7,352 nucleotides of DNA. Source: an uncultured Bacillota bacterium (GTDB taxonomy: Bacteria > Bacillota > Clostridia > Peptostreptococcales > Anaerovoracaceae). The notes beneath the pieces are model-generated. The model made no database searches, had not been told where the DNA came from, and worked only from the letters and a program-made list of their open reading frames with translations. A program made the position numbers and the translations under genes. Shown piece after piece: positions 1 through 6,341 of this stretch (position 1 is the first letter of the stretch; the number at the start of each line of letters is the position of its first letter). Location of the stretch: positions 1 through 7,352 of the forward strand of contig CABQMM010000060.1 in assembly GCA_902465215.1 (NCBI GenBank). The letters run 5' to 3'.

Positions 1-1048
1 ATGTTACGAATTTTCCGACTTTCCCCGCAAAAGGTGACTTATTTACCATGAAGTTCATGGAAAGCGTCGGCTCTTCGATATGGATCATTTCCATTGGCTG
101 CGGATCTTTCGGGTCGCATACCGTTTCTCCTATGGAGATGTCGGAAATTCCTGAAATTACGACGATGTCGCCGCACTGTGCTTCCGGAACTGAAGTTCTC
201 TTCAAGCCTCTGTATACAAAGACCTGATTCACCTTTCTCTGCACGATGGAGCCGTCCGCCTTGGCAACCGCCACCGTCTGGCCTTCCTTGATGACGCCCT
301 TGGTAATTCTGCCGATTCCAAGTCTTCCGATATAGTCGTCATATGCCAGCGTCGATACCTGAAGCTGCAGCGGTTCGTCGTTCAAATCCGGATATGGGCT
401 GCAGTGCTCGATAATCGTATCGAACAGCGGTGTAAGATCCAGTCCGCCGTATCCCGCAGGACTTTTCTTAATCTTCGCATCACCTTCTCCAACCAGCACG
501 CCCTCCACTTCCTTCGGGTCTCTGACTGCAATGCCCTGACGCGCGATTCCGTAAAGAATCGGGAAATCCAGCTGCTCGTCTGTCGCTTCAAGATCCATGA
601 ACAGCTCATAAACCTCATCCACAACCTCATCGATTCTTGCATCCTTCTTATCCAGCTTGTTAATGAACAAAATCGGATTAATGCCCTGCTCTAAAGACTT
701 CTTCAGTACGAATCTGGTCTGCGGCATCGGGCCTTCGCTCGAATCGACCAAAAGAATTACCGTATCCACCGTTTTCATAATTCGTTCCACTTCGGAGCTG
801 AAGTCCGCGTGGCCCGGTGTATCTACTATGTTAATCTTTACGTCATTGTGCATAATAGAGCAGTTCTTGGAATAAATTGTAATTCCTCTTTCTCTTTCGA
901 TGTCGTCGCTGTCCATAACGCAGTCGACAACCTCTTCATTCGCTCTGAATACGCCGCTTTGATTCAGGAAAGCATCGACCAAAGTGGACTTTCCGGCATC
1001 GACGTGCGCAATCACAGCTATGTTGATAATCTTCTCTTTCTGACTCAT
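1..1048 (-). CDS. typA: Translational GTPase TypA/BipA, N-terminal part (cut by window edge)
   Basis: This ribosome-associated GTPase of the EF-G/LepA superfamily acts on the 70S ribosome or on 50S assembly, and in other bacteria it supports growth under stress. The visible 349 codons begin MSQKEKIINIAVIAHVDAGK. The GTPase motifs appear in order: G1 AHVDAGKST (residues about 14-22), G2 RERGITI, G3 DTPGHADF with the catalytic histidine, and G4 NKLD. A beta-barrel domain 2 follows, and then the start of domain 3 with the TypA-typical stretch NKSPFAGKVGKFVT at the window edge. Family members have about 610 residues, so some 260 are missing beyond position 1. The start is supported by GAAAGAGGG at 1058-1066, nine bases upstream of ATG. 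The gene has its own promoter (1109-1137) and is the first gene after the flavoprotein operon. One oddity is that G1 reads VDAGKST where most TypA proteins have VDHGKTT. LepA and EF-G are less likely because of the TypA-type residues around the domain 2/3 junction. Confidence 0.95.
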   Translation of the reverse strand, partial: MSQKEKIINIAVIAHVDAGKSTLVDAFLNQSGVFRANEEVVDCVMDSDDIERERGITIYSKNCSIMHNDVKINIVDTPGHADFSSEVERIMKTVDTVILLVDSSEGPMPQTRFVLKKSLEQGINPILFINKLDKKDARIDEVVDEVYELFMDLEATDEQLDFPILYGIARQGIAVRDPKEVEGVLVGEGDAKIKKSPAGYGGLDLTPLFDTIIEHCSPYPDLNDEPLQLQVSTLAYDDYIGRLGIGRITKGVIKEGQTVAVAKADGSIVQRKVNQVFVYRGLKRTSVPEAQCGDIVVISGISDISIGETVCDPKDPQPMEMIHIEEPTLSMNFMVNKSPFAGKVGKFVT

Positions 1049-1057
1049 GTATGTCTG

Positions 1058-1066
1058 CCCTCTTTC
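1058..1066 (-). promoter_or_regulatory. Ribosome binding site of typA
   Basis: On the minus strand the bases read GAAAGAGGG. Nine bases separate this from the ATG at 1048. It fixes the start of typA, since no other start codon in this frame is as well placed. Confidence 0.75.
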
Positions 1067-1108
1067 GTTGAAATTTTAACAATTTCGCGTAAAATCTACT
1101 AATGATTT

Positions 1109-1137
1109 ATTGTATCATAAACGGGCAAAGCTTTCAA
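1109..1137 (-). promoter_or_regulatory. Sigma-A promoter of typA with extended -10
   Basis: On the minus strand the -35 box TTGAAA (1132-1137) and the -10 box TACAAT (1109-1114) are separated by exactly 17 bases. The bases before the -10 read TGA, which gives an extended -10 (TGnTACAAT). Transcription would start near 1102, giving a leader of about 54 bases before the ATG at 1048. The -35 box sits inside the hairpin that ends the upstream operon (1121-1148). This is judged by eye, and no start site has been measured. Confidence 0.75.
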
Positions 1138-1148
1138 GCCCTGCCCGT
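1121..1148 (-). terminator. Hairpin terminator of the flavoprotein operon
   Basis: In minus-strand RNA, the arms ACGGGCAGGGCU and AGCUUUGCCCGU pair over 12 positions (two of them G-U) around a UGAA tetraloop. It lies 39 bases after the stop codon at 1188. Pairing is complete only in the minus-strand RNA, because the two G-U pairs become A-C mismatches on the other strand, which fixes the orientation. The following U-tract is short (UUU, then AU), so termination may be incomplete. The hairpin overlaps the -35 box of typA. Confidence 0.6.
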
Positions 1149-1187
1149 CGAATATTCTGTATTATTCTGCTCACGCTCATCCGTTTT

Positions 1188-2855
1188 TCACATTTCCGAC
1201 GGCAAAAATCGCCTGATTATGGATTCTGCCACCCGAATTCCGTCGACGGCCGCCGATGTAATGCCTCCTGCATAGCCTGCTCCCTCACCGCAAGGGTAAA
1301 ATCCGTGAAGCGTCTGCATTCCTATGCTGCCCTCATAGTTTTCGTCTCTGGCAAACCGCACAGGTGAAGAGCTTCTGGTTTCCACCGCTGTCACCGCCGC
1401 GCCGTCGTCGTCAAAGCCTTTCAGCTTCCGCCCCAGATACGGCATCGCCTCCCTAAATGCCTGCATCGCAAAATCGGGCAGAGAGTTTTCAACCGCAGGT
1501 GCCTTACCGTCGCGCAAAGCACCCCATGACGCCTTCGGCGCACGATAGCCTCCTCCCCCGTTTTCAAAAGCAAGGCGCTCATACTTTTCCTGAAATTCCA
1601 CGCCTGCCAGTACATGCTCCGATTCAAAATCCGAAACCCGGACATCGCAGAGCAGTGCGCTGTTTGCCGTTCCGCTTGCGCGGTCGCGATAGCTCATGCC
1701 GTTTGTCACCACGCCGCCGTTTTGTGAGGATGCGACTACGACCTCACCGCCCGGACACATGCAGAAGGTATAAACACCGCGCCCGTTCTCGCAGCGATGA
1801 TTCAGCTTATATTCCGCGGGCGGAAGTCCGAGGCTGTGCGCGGTCGCTCCATACTGCGCCCTGTCGATTAAATCCTGCGGATGTTCAATCCGAAAACCGA
1901 TGGAAAACGGCTTCTGCTGCATCTGTATGCCGCTTTCGTGCAGCATGCGGAAAGTATCGCGGGCGCTGTGTCCGATTGCGAAAATCGCAGTCTCACAAGC
2001 CAGGATTTCTTCCGCCGCATAATTACCGCTTCCATCGACGGAAGCGAGTTTCAGTCCACAAAGCTTCCCTCCTTCAACAATAAATCCGACTGCTTGTGTG
2101 TTGAACCTGACATCGCCGCCAAGCCGTATAATTTTCTCTCTGACGGACTTTACGACTTTTCGCAGCACATCTGTCCCCACATGCGGCTTTTGCTTATATC
2201 GAATATCTTCCGGTGCTCCGGCCCTGACCAGCTCCGTCAAAACCTTCGCGATTCGCATATCTTTAATTCCCGTTGTCAGCTTTCCGTCACTAAAGGTGCC
2301 CGCTCCGCCCTCGCCGAACTGCACATTGGACTGTGGGTTCAAAACGCCTTCTTCCCAGAATTTTTTGACGCTTTCCGTTCGTTTTTCTACATTCTGACCT
2401 CTTTCAAGCACAATCGGTGCATAGCCTGCCTGCGCCAGTATCAATGCCGCAAACATTCCGGCAGGTCCGAAACCAATTACAACCGGACGGCTATGCAGCC
2501 TCGGAGTCACTTTGGGCACTGCATCCGCCGCAGCTCCTGCGTCTTCGTCTGCCCCGGTTTCTGCAGCTTCGCCCGGCTTCGGCAGCTGATAGATTTGCGT
2601 CGGCGCAATCTCTAACTTTATCTTATCATTTGATGCAAGGCGCGCCCTTTTATTCGGATTTTTTCTGAAAACAGCCGTAAAATCCACCGAATACACCAGA
2701 AAAATGTTATTTTTATCTCTGGCATCGATGGATTCGCGCACAATTTTCCAGTTTTGAATCATTAAATCGCTTCTTTCGAGCTTTTTCAGTATCTTTTCCG
2801 GCAATTTTTCTTTGCTCTCACCCGGTTTCAGCTTTATCTGATGAATCCTGTACAT
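1188..2855 (-). CDS. FAD-dependent dehydrogenase of the COG2509 family (NAD(P)/FAD-dependent oxidoreductase)
   Basis: This is a probable cytoplasmic flavoprotein. The family is conserved but its substrate is unknown. The 555 residues begin with a small alpha/beta domain (about 1-85), followed by a low-complexity linker rich in Ala, Glu and Asp (about 95-117). The Rossmann FAD-binding motif GFGPAG lies at 128-133, and ERG at 151-153 ends the second strand. The family signature FGEGGAGTFSDGKLTT is at 180-195, MCPGGEVVVASSQNGGVVTNG at about 366-386, and the C-terminal FAD-contact motif PCGEGAGYAGGITSAAVDG at 521-539. The length matches the family, and there is no signal peptide or membrane segment. 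The ATG at 2855 follows AAGAGGA with a short spacer, and that site begins directly after the stop codon of the upstream flavoprotein gene, 12 bases away, so the two genes are co-transcribed and probably translationally coupled. It is the last gene of the operon. The family assignment is firm. The reaction cannot be stated. Confidence 0.9.
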   Translation of the reverse strand: MYRIHQIKLKPGESKEKLPEKILKKLERSDLMIQNWKIVRESIDARDKNNIFLVYSVDFTAVFRKNPNKRARLASNDKIKLEIAPTQIYQLPKPGEAAETGADEDAGAAADAVPKVTPRLHSRPVVIGFGPAGMFAALILAQAGYAPIVLERGQNVEKRTESVKKFWEEGVLNPQSNVQFGEGGAGTFSDGKLTTGIKDMRIAKVLTELVRAGAPEDIRYKQKPHVGTDVLRKVVKSVREKIIRLGGDVRFNTQAVGFIVEGGKLCGLKLASVDGSGNYAAEEILACETAIFAIGHSARDTFRMLHESGIQMQQKPFSIGFRIEHPQDLIDRAQYGATAHSLGLPPAEYKLNHRCENGRGVYTFCMCPGGEVVVASSQNGGVVTNGMSYRDRASGTANSALLCDVRVSDFESEHVLAGVEFQEKYERLAFENGGGGYRAPKASWGALRDGKAPAVENSLPDFAMQAFREAMPYLGRKLKGFDDDGAAVTAVETRSSSPVRFARDENYEGSIGMQTLHGFYPCGEGAGYAGGITSAAVDGIRVAESIIRRFLPSEM

Positions 2856-2867
2856 AGTCTTCCTCTT

Positions 2868-4196
2868 TTATTTTATTTCTCTTTTAAGGCTTTCTGCCAT
2901 CGCTCTGCCTGCCCGCACGCCTGTCAGCCAGGCATGGTGGAGATTAAATCCGCCGCACGGTCCTGCATAGTCCAAAACCTCACCGCTGAAATACAGCCCC
3001 GGCACTAATGAGGATTCCATCGTCTCTGCGCCGATCTCGTCCAAAGCAACGCCGCCGCAGGTCACCTGAGCCTCTTTCCATCCTTTCAGACCCGTCACAT
3101 GCAGTGAAAAAGCCTTCAGTTCAGCAGCAATCCTCTTTTTTTCGACCTCCGAAAGCGTCTCCGCAGGCATATCCTCATGAACACCTACGCGCATCAAAAT
3201 CACCTTCGCAAGTTTTTCCTTCACAATTGTCTTTAATAAATCACCGGCAGTTAAATCCCGGCGCAGTGCCATCATGCGCATATGCTCCTCAATCTGCTCT
3301 GTCGAAAAATCCGGCGCGAGATCAATCCGAATCGTATATGCCCCAAAGGACTCTGCCGCTGCAGGGTTTCCTTGAGGCTTTATGACGTTTGACATATTCA
3401 TGATGCAAATGCCCGATACGCTGTCCTCGCGAAACTGGATTTCACCCGATTCGCAGAAAATTTCCCGTTCCTGCGAAGGCTCTCCCTGCTCTCCGTCCGC
3501 TTCCAAAGCAAACAGACGCACGCATCCTTTCGCCCTGACACCTTTTAAAAATTTCATTTCCGCAGCCGTGCTGTCCTTTTCTGCAAACGCTTTCTCCGGC
3601 ACCGTACAGATTACGGTCAGTCCCGGCGCAAGTGTCTTTACCCGATGTCCGAAATTCCTCGCAATCACAAAGCCGTCTCCGGTGGTTCCCGTCTGCGGAT
3701 AGGACTTTCCGCCTGTTGCAATCAGAACCTTTTTCGCTTTCATTGCTTTCATTCCATCAACGAAAAGAAGGAAGCCGCCCTCAGGCTCTGCTTCCACTCT
3801 CTTAATCTCATGATTTACGAATATTTCAACGTCTGCGATTTCTGCCAGCGTCGTCAAAAGGCCTACAACCTCCTTCGCATCCTCACTGTAAGGATACAGC
3901 CTGCCTTCTTCGTCTTCTCTGACCAAAATCCCGCATTCTCCGAAAAATGCGAGCACTTTCGCGTTATTTTCACACGCCGCATTGGAAAGATTGCATCTGC
4001 CGTTTCCTGTAATGCCCAGCTTTTTCCCCGGTACTTCTTTTTTTTCAATCAGAACAACCGAAGCTTTCGGATTTTCGCGTTTTAAGGTAATCGCTGCTGC
4101 AAGTCCCGACGCGCCCGCGCCTATAATCGCAGCGTCATATGCAGTAAGTGCAGTATCGGAAGCTTTACGCTTTCCGCAGTTACTGTTGTTTTTCAT
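2868..4196 (-). CDS. HI0933/YhiN-family flavoprotein (COG2081; BaiN-like, 'aminoacetone oxidase family' FAD-binding enzyme)
   Basis: This is a soluble FAD-dependent oxidoreductase of 442 residues. Motifs in order are the dinucleotide-binding GAGASG (26-31), the family signature PGKKLGITGNGRCNLSN (56-72), ATGGKSYPQTGTTGDGF (160-176), the SGICIMNMSN region (about 261-270), and the C-terminal stretch from GGV (381) through ETMESSLVPGLYFSGEVLD (391-409) to GGFNLHHAW (415-423). Family members have been named aminoacetone oxidase-like, and one, BaiN, was assigned to bile-acid reduction in gut clostridia. Motifs alone do not give a substrate here. I chose the ATG at 4196 (MKNNSNCGKR) because AGAGGA at 4205-4210 lies eight bases upstream. 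An in-frame ATG at 4238 exists but lies deeper inside the preceding gene and has no such site. The start overlaps the end of the HdeD-like gene by 17 bases, which implies translational coupling. The related COG2509 flavoprotein follows 12 bases downstream. Confidence 0.9.
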   Translation of the reverse strand: MKNNSNCGKRKASDTALTAYDAAIIGAGASGLAAAITLKRENPKASVVLIEKKEVPGKKLGITGNGRCNLSNAACENNAKVLAFFGECGILVREDEEGRLYPYSEDAKEVVGLLTTLAEIADVEIFVNHEIKRVEAEPEGGFLLFVDGMKAMKAKKVLIATGGKSYPQTGTTGDGFVIARNFGHRVKTLAPGLTVICTVPEKAFAEKDSTAAEMKFLKGVRAKGCVRLFALEADGEQGEPSQEREIFCESGEIQFREDSVSGICIMNMSNVIKPQGNPAAAESFGAYTIRIDLAPDFSTEQIEEHMRMMALRRDLTAGDLLKTIVKEKLAKVILMRVGVHEDMPAETLSEVEKKRIAAELKAFSLHVTGLKGWKEAQVTCGGVALDEIGAETMESSLVPGLYFSGEVLDYAGPCGGFNLHHAWLTGVRAGRAMAESLKREIK

Positions 4197-4901
4197 CTTC
4201 CGTTTCCTCTGTTCCCGGTTTCGGAGCCATCGTCGCATCCAGAAGTTCCTCCGGCGTCTCTTCGATAACCTTAACCTCCGCCTTCGCCTCTTTTGCGACC
4301 TTGATTGCCTCTCTGGCAGCTTCGTGCGCTTCTTCCGCTTTTGCCGCCGCTTCTTCGAGCATTTCCTGCTTCGTCTTGAGGAAGTCCGGCTTCAGAATAA
4401 TAATCATCGCACCGACATGGAAGATGTTGATGCCCTGTACCACAACGCACAGGCCGACCATTGTAATCGTTGCCAGGTTGAAGATATCCGCGTCGAAGAA
4501 CACATAGATACCCGCAATCAGGTTCAAAAGTCCGATTGAAAGATGGTCATAAAAGCTTCTGTCACGCTTTTCCATGCTTTCCCATGCTGTAACAAAGTTT
4601 CGCACCCCGGTCGTAATAACCCAAAGCCCCAGAACCATCGGCACAACCGCGTCCGCCGACAGCTTGTTCAGCAAAATCAGTCCTCCCAAAAGGAAGGTCG
4701 TCATGCCGTCAATCAAAATCCATGTTCTGTCATCCTCGTCACCACGATAGCTGTTATAGGAAAGGCATTCCACGATGCCGCCGAAAACAAACAAAACGCC
4801 GATAATAAACGCCACCGACATAAAAGTAATTCCGCCGTTGGCAATCAAATATATTCCCCACCCATGTAAAGGATGCCTGTAAGCATTGTCAAAATTCTCA
4901 A
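4180..4901 (-). CDS. HdeD/DUF308-family membrane protein with a probable 5' frameshift
   Basis: The body encodes about five hydrophobic helices in the DUF308/HdeD pattern (for example FMSVAFIIGVLFVFGG, WILIDGMTTFLLGGLILL, VVPMVLGLWVITTG). HdeD in enterobacteria is linked to acid resistance, but the role of clostridial members is unknown. A 70-residue hydrophilic tail (4180-4392), rich in Ala, Glu and Lys and probably helical, follows the last helix. The promoter (4969-4997) and the Shine-Dalgarno AAGGAGG (4910-4916) point to a TTG start at 4901, reading LRILTMLTGILYMGG, the expected first helix. That frame hits TGA at 4845-4847, while the rest continues in another frame from GIYLIANGG (about 4857). 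One missing base within 4856-4863 explains this, and repair gives about 240 residues with six helices. The open frame can be traced upstream to an ATG at 4992, but that codon lies in the -35 box. It is the first gene of a three-gene operon, and its end overlaps the next start. Confidence 0.8.
4205..4210 (-). promoter_or_regulatory. Ribosome binding site of the HI0933-family flavoprotein gene
   Basis: AGAGGA on the minus strand lies eight bases before the ATG at 4196. It decides the start of this gene against the in-frame ATG at 4238. It lies within the coding sequence of the HdeD-like gene. Confidence 0.7.
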
Positions 4902-4909
4902 AATTTCGT

Positions 4910-4916
4910 CCTCCTT
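4910..4916 (-). promoter_or_regulatory. Shine-Dalgarno site of the HdeD-like gene
   Basis: AAGGAGG on the minus strand is a perfect match to the anti-Shine-Dalgarno and is followed by eight bases and then TTG (4899-4901). In the frame of the protein body no start codon lies at a usable distance from this site. That conflict is a main argument for a frameshift downstream. Confidence 0.85.
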
Positions 4917-4940
4917 GCAGGTAGATTTCTCTCCCTTTCC

Positions 4941-4961
4941 GTGATAAGGAAGATTTACCAC
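4941..4961 (-). other. Small stem-loop at the 5' end of the HdeD-operon transcript
   Basis: In minus-strand RNA, GUGGUAA pairs with UUAUCAC over seven positions (one G-U) around a 7-base loop. The predicted transcription start is near 4962, so the hairpin would sit at the very 5' end of the mRNA. It is not followed by a U-tract and is not a terminator. It might stabilise the message, but this is inference. Confidence 0.35.
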
Positions 4962-4968
4962 GCATAAT

Positions 4969-4997
4969 ATTATACTTTGAAAACGCCTTCAAGTCAA
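4969..4997 (-). promoter_or_regulatory. Sigma-A promoter of the HdeD-flavoprotein operon
   Basis: On the minus strand the -35 box TTGACT (4992-4997) and the consensus -10 box TATAAT (4969-4974) are separated by exactly 17 bases. Transcription would start near 4962, with a leader of about 60 bases to the TTG at 4901. The promoter rules out the in-frame ATG at 4992 as a translation start on this transcript, because that codon lies in the -35 box. Confidence 0.85.
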
Positions 4998-5012
4998 GAA
5001 AGCCGACTTTTC

Positions 5013-5043
5013 TTCACAAAAACCACAAGAACTATGCTATAAT
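5013..5043 (+). promoter_or_regulatory. Promoter of dinB, extended -10 with weak -35
   Basis: A consensus TATAAT lies at 5038-5043, preceded by TGC, which gives an extended -10 (TGnTATAAT). The best -35 candidate is TTCACA at 5013-5018, with a long 19-base spacer, so the extended -10 probably carries most of the activity. Transcription would start near 5050, with a leader of about 24 bases. I see no Firmicutes-type LexA box (CGAAC, four bases, GTTCG) in or near it. Confidence 0.7.
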
Positions 5044-5073
5044 GTTTCTATATTATGCGAAAGGAGAATCGAT

Positions 5074-6312
5074 ATGGACAGAGTGATTCTGCACTGCGAC
5101 ATGAACAGTTTTTTTGCTTCGGTTGAGCTGCTGGAGCACCCTGATTTAAAGGATAAACCCGTTGCGGTATGCGGCGATCCGGACAGCCGTCACGGCATTA
5201 TTCTGGCAAAAAACGAGCCGGCGAAAAAATATGGCATCAAAACCGCGGAAACCATCTGGCAGGCGCGAAAAAAATGTCCGGATTTGATTTTTCTTCCGCC
5301 TCATATGAGCAAATACAAGCAGTTTTCGCTTGAGTTGAATAAAATTTATCAGCGATTCACCGATATGGTAGAGCCCTTCAGCATTGACGAATCCTGGCTG
5401 GATGTAACCGCCAGCCAGAGTCTCTTCGGAACCGGAAAACAAATGGCAGACAGCATCCGTCAGACGGTAAAACGGGAACTTGGACTGACGCTTTCAGCCG
5501 GTGTTTCTTTTAATAAAGTCTTTGCGAAGATGGGCTCTGAATACAGGAAACCGGATGCAACGACGGAAATCACCCGGGAAAACTTCAAGGAGTTACTATG
5601 GTGTTTAGATGCGCGGGAAATGTTTTTCGTAGGGAAGTCCTCCGCCGAAAAGCTCCGCAGACTCGGAATTAAAACCATTGGAGACATCGCGTGCAGCAAT
5701 CCCGCTACACTTTCCGCGCTTTTAGGCAAAACCGGAGAAACACTTTGGCAGCACGCAAACGGGCTGGATGATTCGCCCGTCATGCTCTTTAACGAGCGTG
5801 AAAAAATAAAATCCGTCGGCAACGGAAGCACATTCCGCAGAAATCTGCTCACAGAAGACGATCTTTACACCGCCGTCGTCGCGCTGTCGGATACGGTCGG
5901 CGGCAGGCTCAGGAAGTATGGAATGAAAGCCTCCGGTATTAAAGTCGATATTAAAGATCCTCATTTCAAGGTCATTTCACGCCAAAAACAGCTTTTTTCT
6001 CCAACCAGTCAAAGCTCGGAGATTGCACATGCGGCTCTTGAAATCATTCGCGCTTCTTGGAAAATTGGCGAACCAATACGACTGATTACAATTACGGGCA
6101 TCAATCTTGTTGATGAACTCATGGACGAACAGCTCAGCCTTTTCTCATCAAACGGTGCAGACCGTGAGCGTGGGGAGAAACTCGGACATATGATGGACGA
6201 GGTCAGAAAAAAATACGGGACCGGAGCGATTGGCTTCGCTGCAGTTCTTGATAATGATATTGGCGTCGGTGTTCGTCCGGACATACTCGAAAAGGACATA
6301 AAGGAAAAATAA
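5074..6312 (+). CDS. dinB: DNA polymerase IV (Y-family translesion polymerase)
   Basis: This error-prone polymerase copies past damaged template bases. The 412 residues begin MDRVILHCDMNSFFASVE, with the catalytic Asp9 and the likely steric-gate Phe14 that excludes ribonucleotides. The second metal-binding pair is Asp105-Glu106 in SIDESWLD. The thumb (helix-hairpin-helix region, about 175-230, including FFVGKSSAEKLRRLGIKTIGD) and the little-finger domain follow. A canonical sliding-clamp binding motif QLSLF is at 353-357. It is followed by a tail of about 55 residues with MDEVRKKYGTGAIGFAAVL, as in many Firmicutes DinB/UmuC proteins, so the motif is not at the very C terminus. The start is set by AAGGAGA seven bases upstream. 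The gene stands alone, is divergent from the HdeD operon, and ends at a shared terminator (6342-6374). All catalytic residues are present. A UmuC-type polymerase V is less likely because there is no adjacent umuD-like gene. Confidence 0.95.
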   Translation: MDRVILHCDMNSFFASVELLEHPDLKDKPVAVCGDPDSRHGIILAKNEPAKKYGIKTAETIWQARKKCPDLIFLPPHMSKYKQFSLELNKIYQRFTDMVEPFSIDESWLDVTASQSLFGTGKQMADSIRQTVKRELGLTLSAGVSFNKVFAKMGSEYRKPDATTEITRENFKELLWCLDAREMFFVGKSSAEKLRRLGIKTIGDIACSNPATLSALLGKTGETLWQHANGLDDSPVMLFNEREKIKSVGNGSTFRRNLLTEDDLYTAVVALSDTVGGRLRKYGMKASGIKVDIKDPHFKVISRQKQLFSPTSQSSEIAHAALEIIRASWKIGEPIRLITITGINLVDELMDEQLSLFSSNGADRERGEKLGHMMDEVRKKYGTGAIGFAAVLDNDIGVGVRPDILEKDIKEK

Positions 6313-6341
6313 AAGCAGGTCTCACGCCCGTCATACTACCT

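Larger units (their letters stand above)
4961..5059. repeat. 10-base inverted repeat flanking the divergent promoters
   Basis: On the plus strand, CGCATAATAT (4961-4970) and ATATTATGCG (5050-5059) are perfect inverted copies. Each lies at the predicted transcription start region of one of the two divergent promoters, partly overlapping the -10 box on the HdeD side. It could be a shared operator or chance in AT-rich DNA. No regulator can be named. Confidence 0.35.

Noticed and set aside
1070..1086. Inverted repeat GAAATT-N5-AATTTC in the typA leader
   Set aside because: A six-base all-weak AT stem is expected by chance in such a leader and is not near enough to the start to block the ribosome binding site.
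404..1102. Plus-strand open frames opposite typA
   Set aside because: They overlap each other in different frames, have no recognisable protein pattern, and are antisense to clear TypA motifs.
1457..2615. Long plus-strand open frames (for example 1457-2083 and 1881-2615) opposite the COG2509 gene
   Set aside because: They are rich in Arg, Ser, His and Cys with no family motifs or ribosome binding sites, and lie antisense to a well-supported gene.
4196..4238. Longer form of the HI0933-family flavoprotein starting at the ATG at 4238
   Set aside because: The extra 14 residues (MRRWLRNREQRKRK) are unlike the family, there is no ribosome binding site, and AGAGGA supports the ATG at 4196.
4856..4863. 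Programmed ribosomal frameshift in the HdeD-like gene
   Set aside because: No X XXY YYZ slippery heptamer in the right frame and no evident stimulatory structure; a missing base is the simpler reading.
4902..4992. N-terminal extension of the HdeD-like protein starting at the ATG at 4992
   Set aside because: The start codon lies in the -35 box of a consensus promoter, the extension (MKAFSKYNIMRGKSSLSRKG) looks non-coding, and the frame runs through the Shine-Dalgarno.
5027..5049. Imperfect inverted repeat AGAAC...GTTTCT around the dinB -10 box, as a possible LexA box
   Set aside because: The half-sites are about 11 bases apart instead of four and lack the flanking CG bases of the Firmicutes consensus.
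5146..6299. Minus-strand open frames within dinB
   Set aside because: Antisense shadows of a gene whose catalytic motifs are all present.
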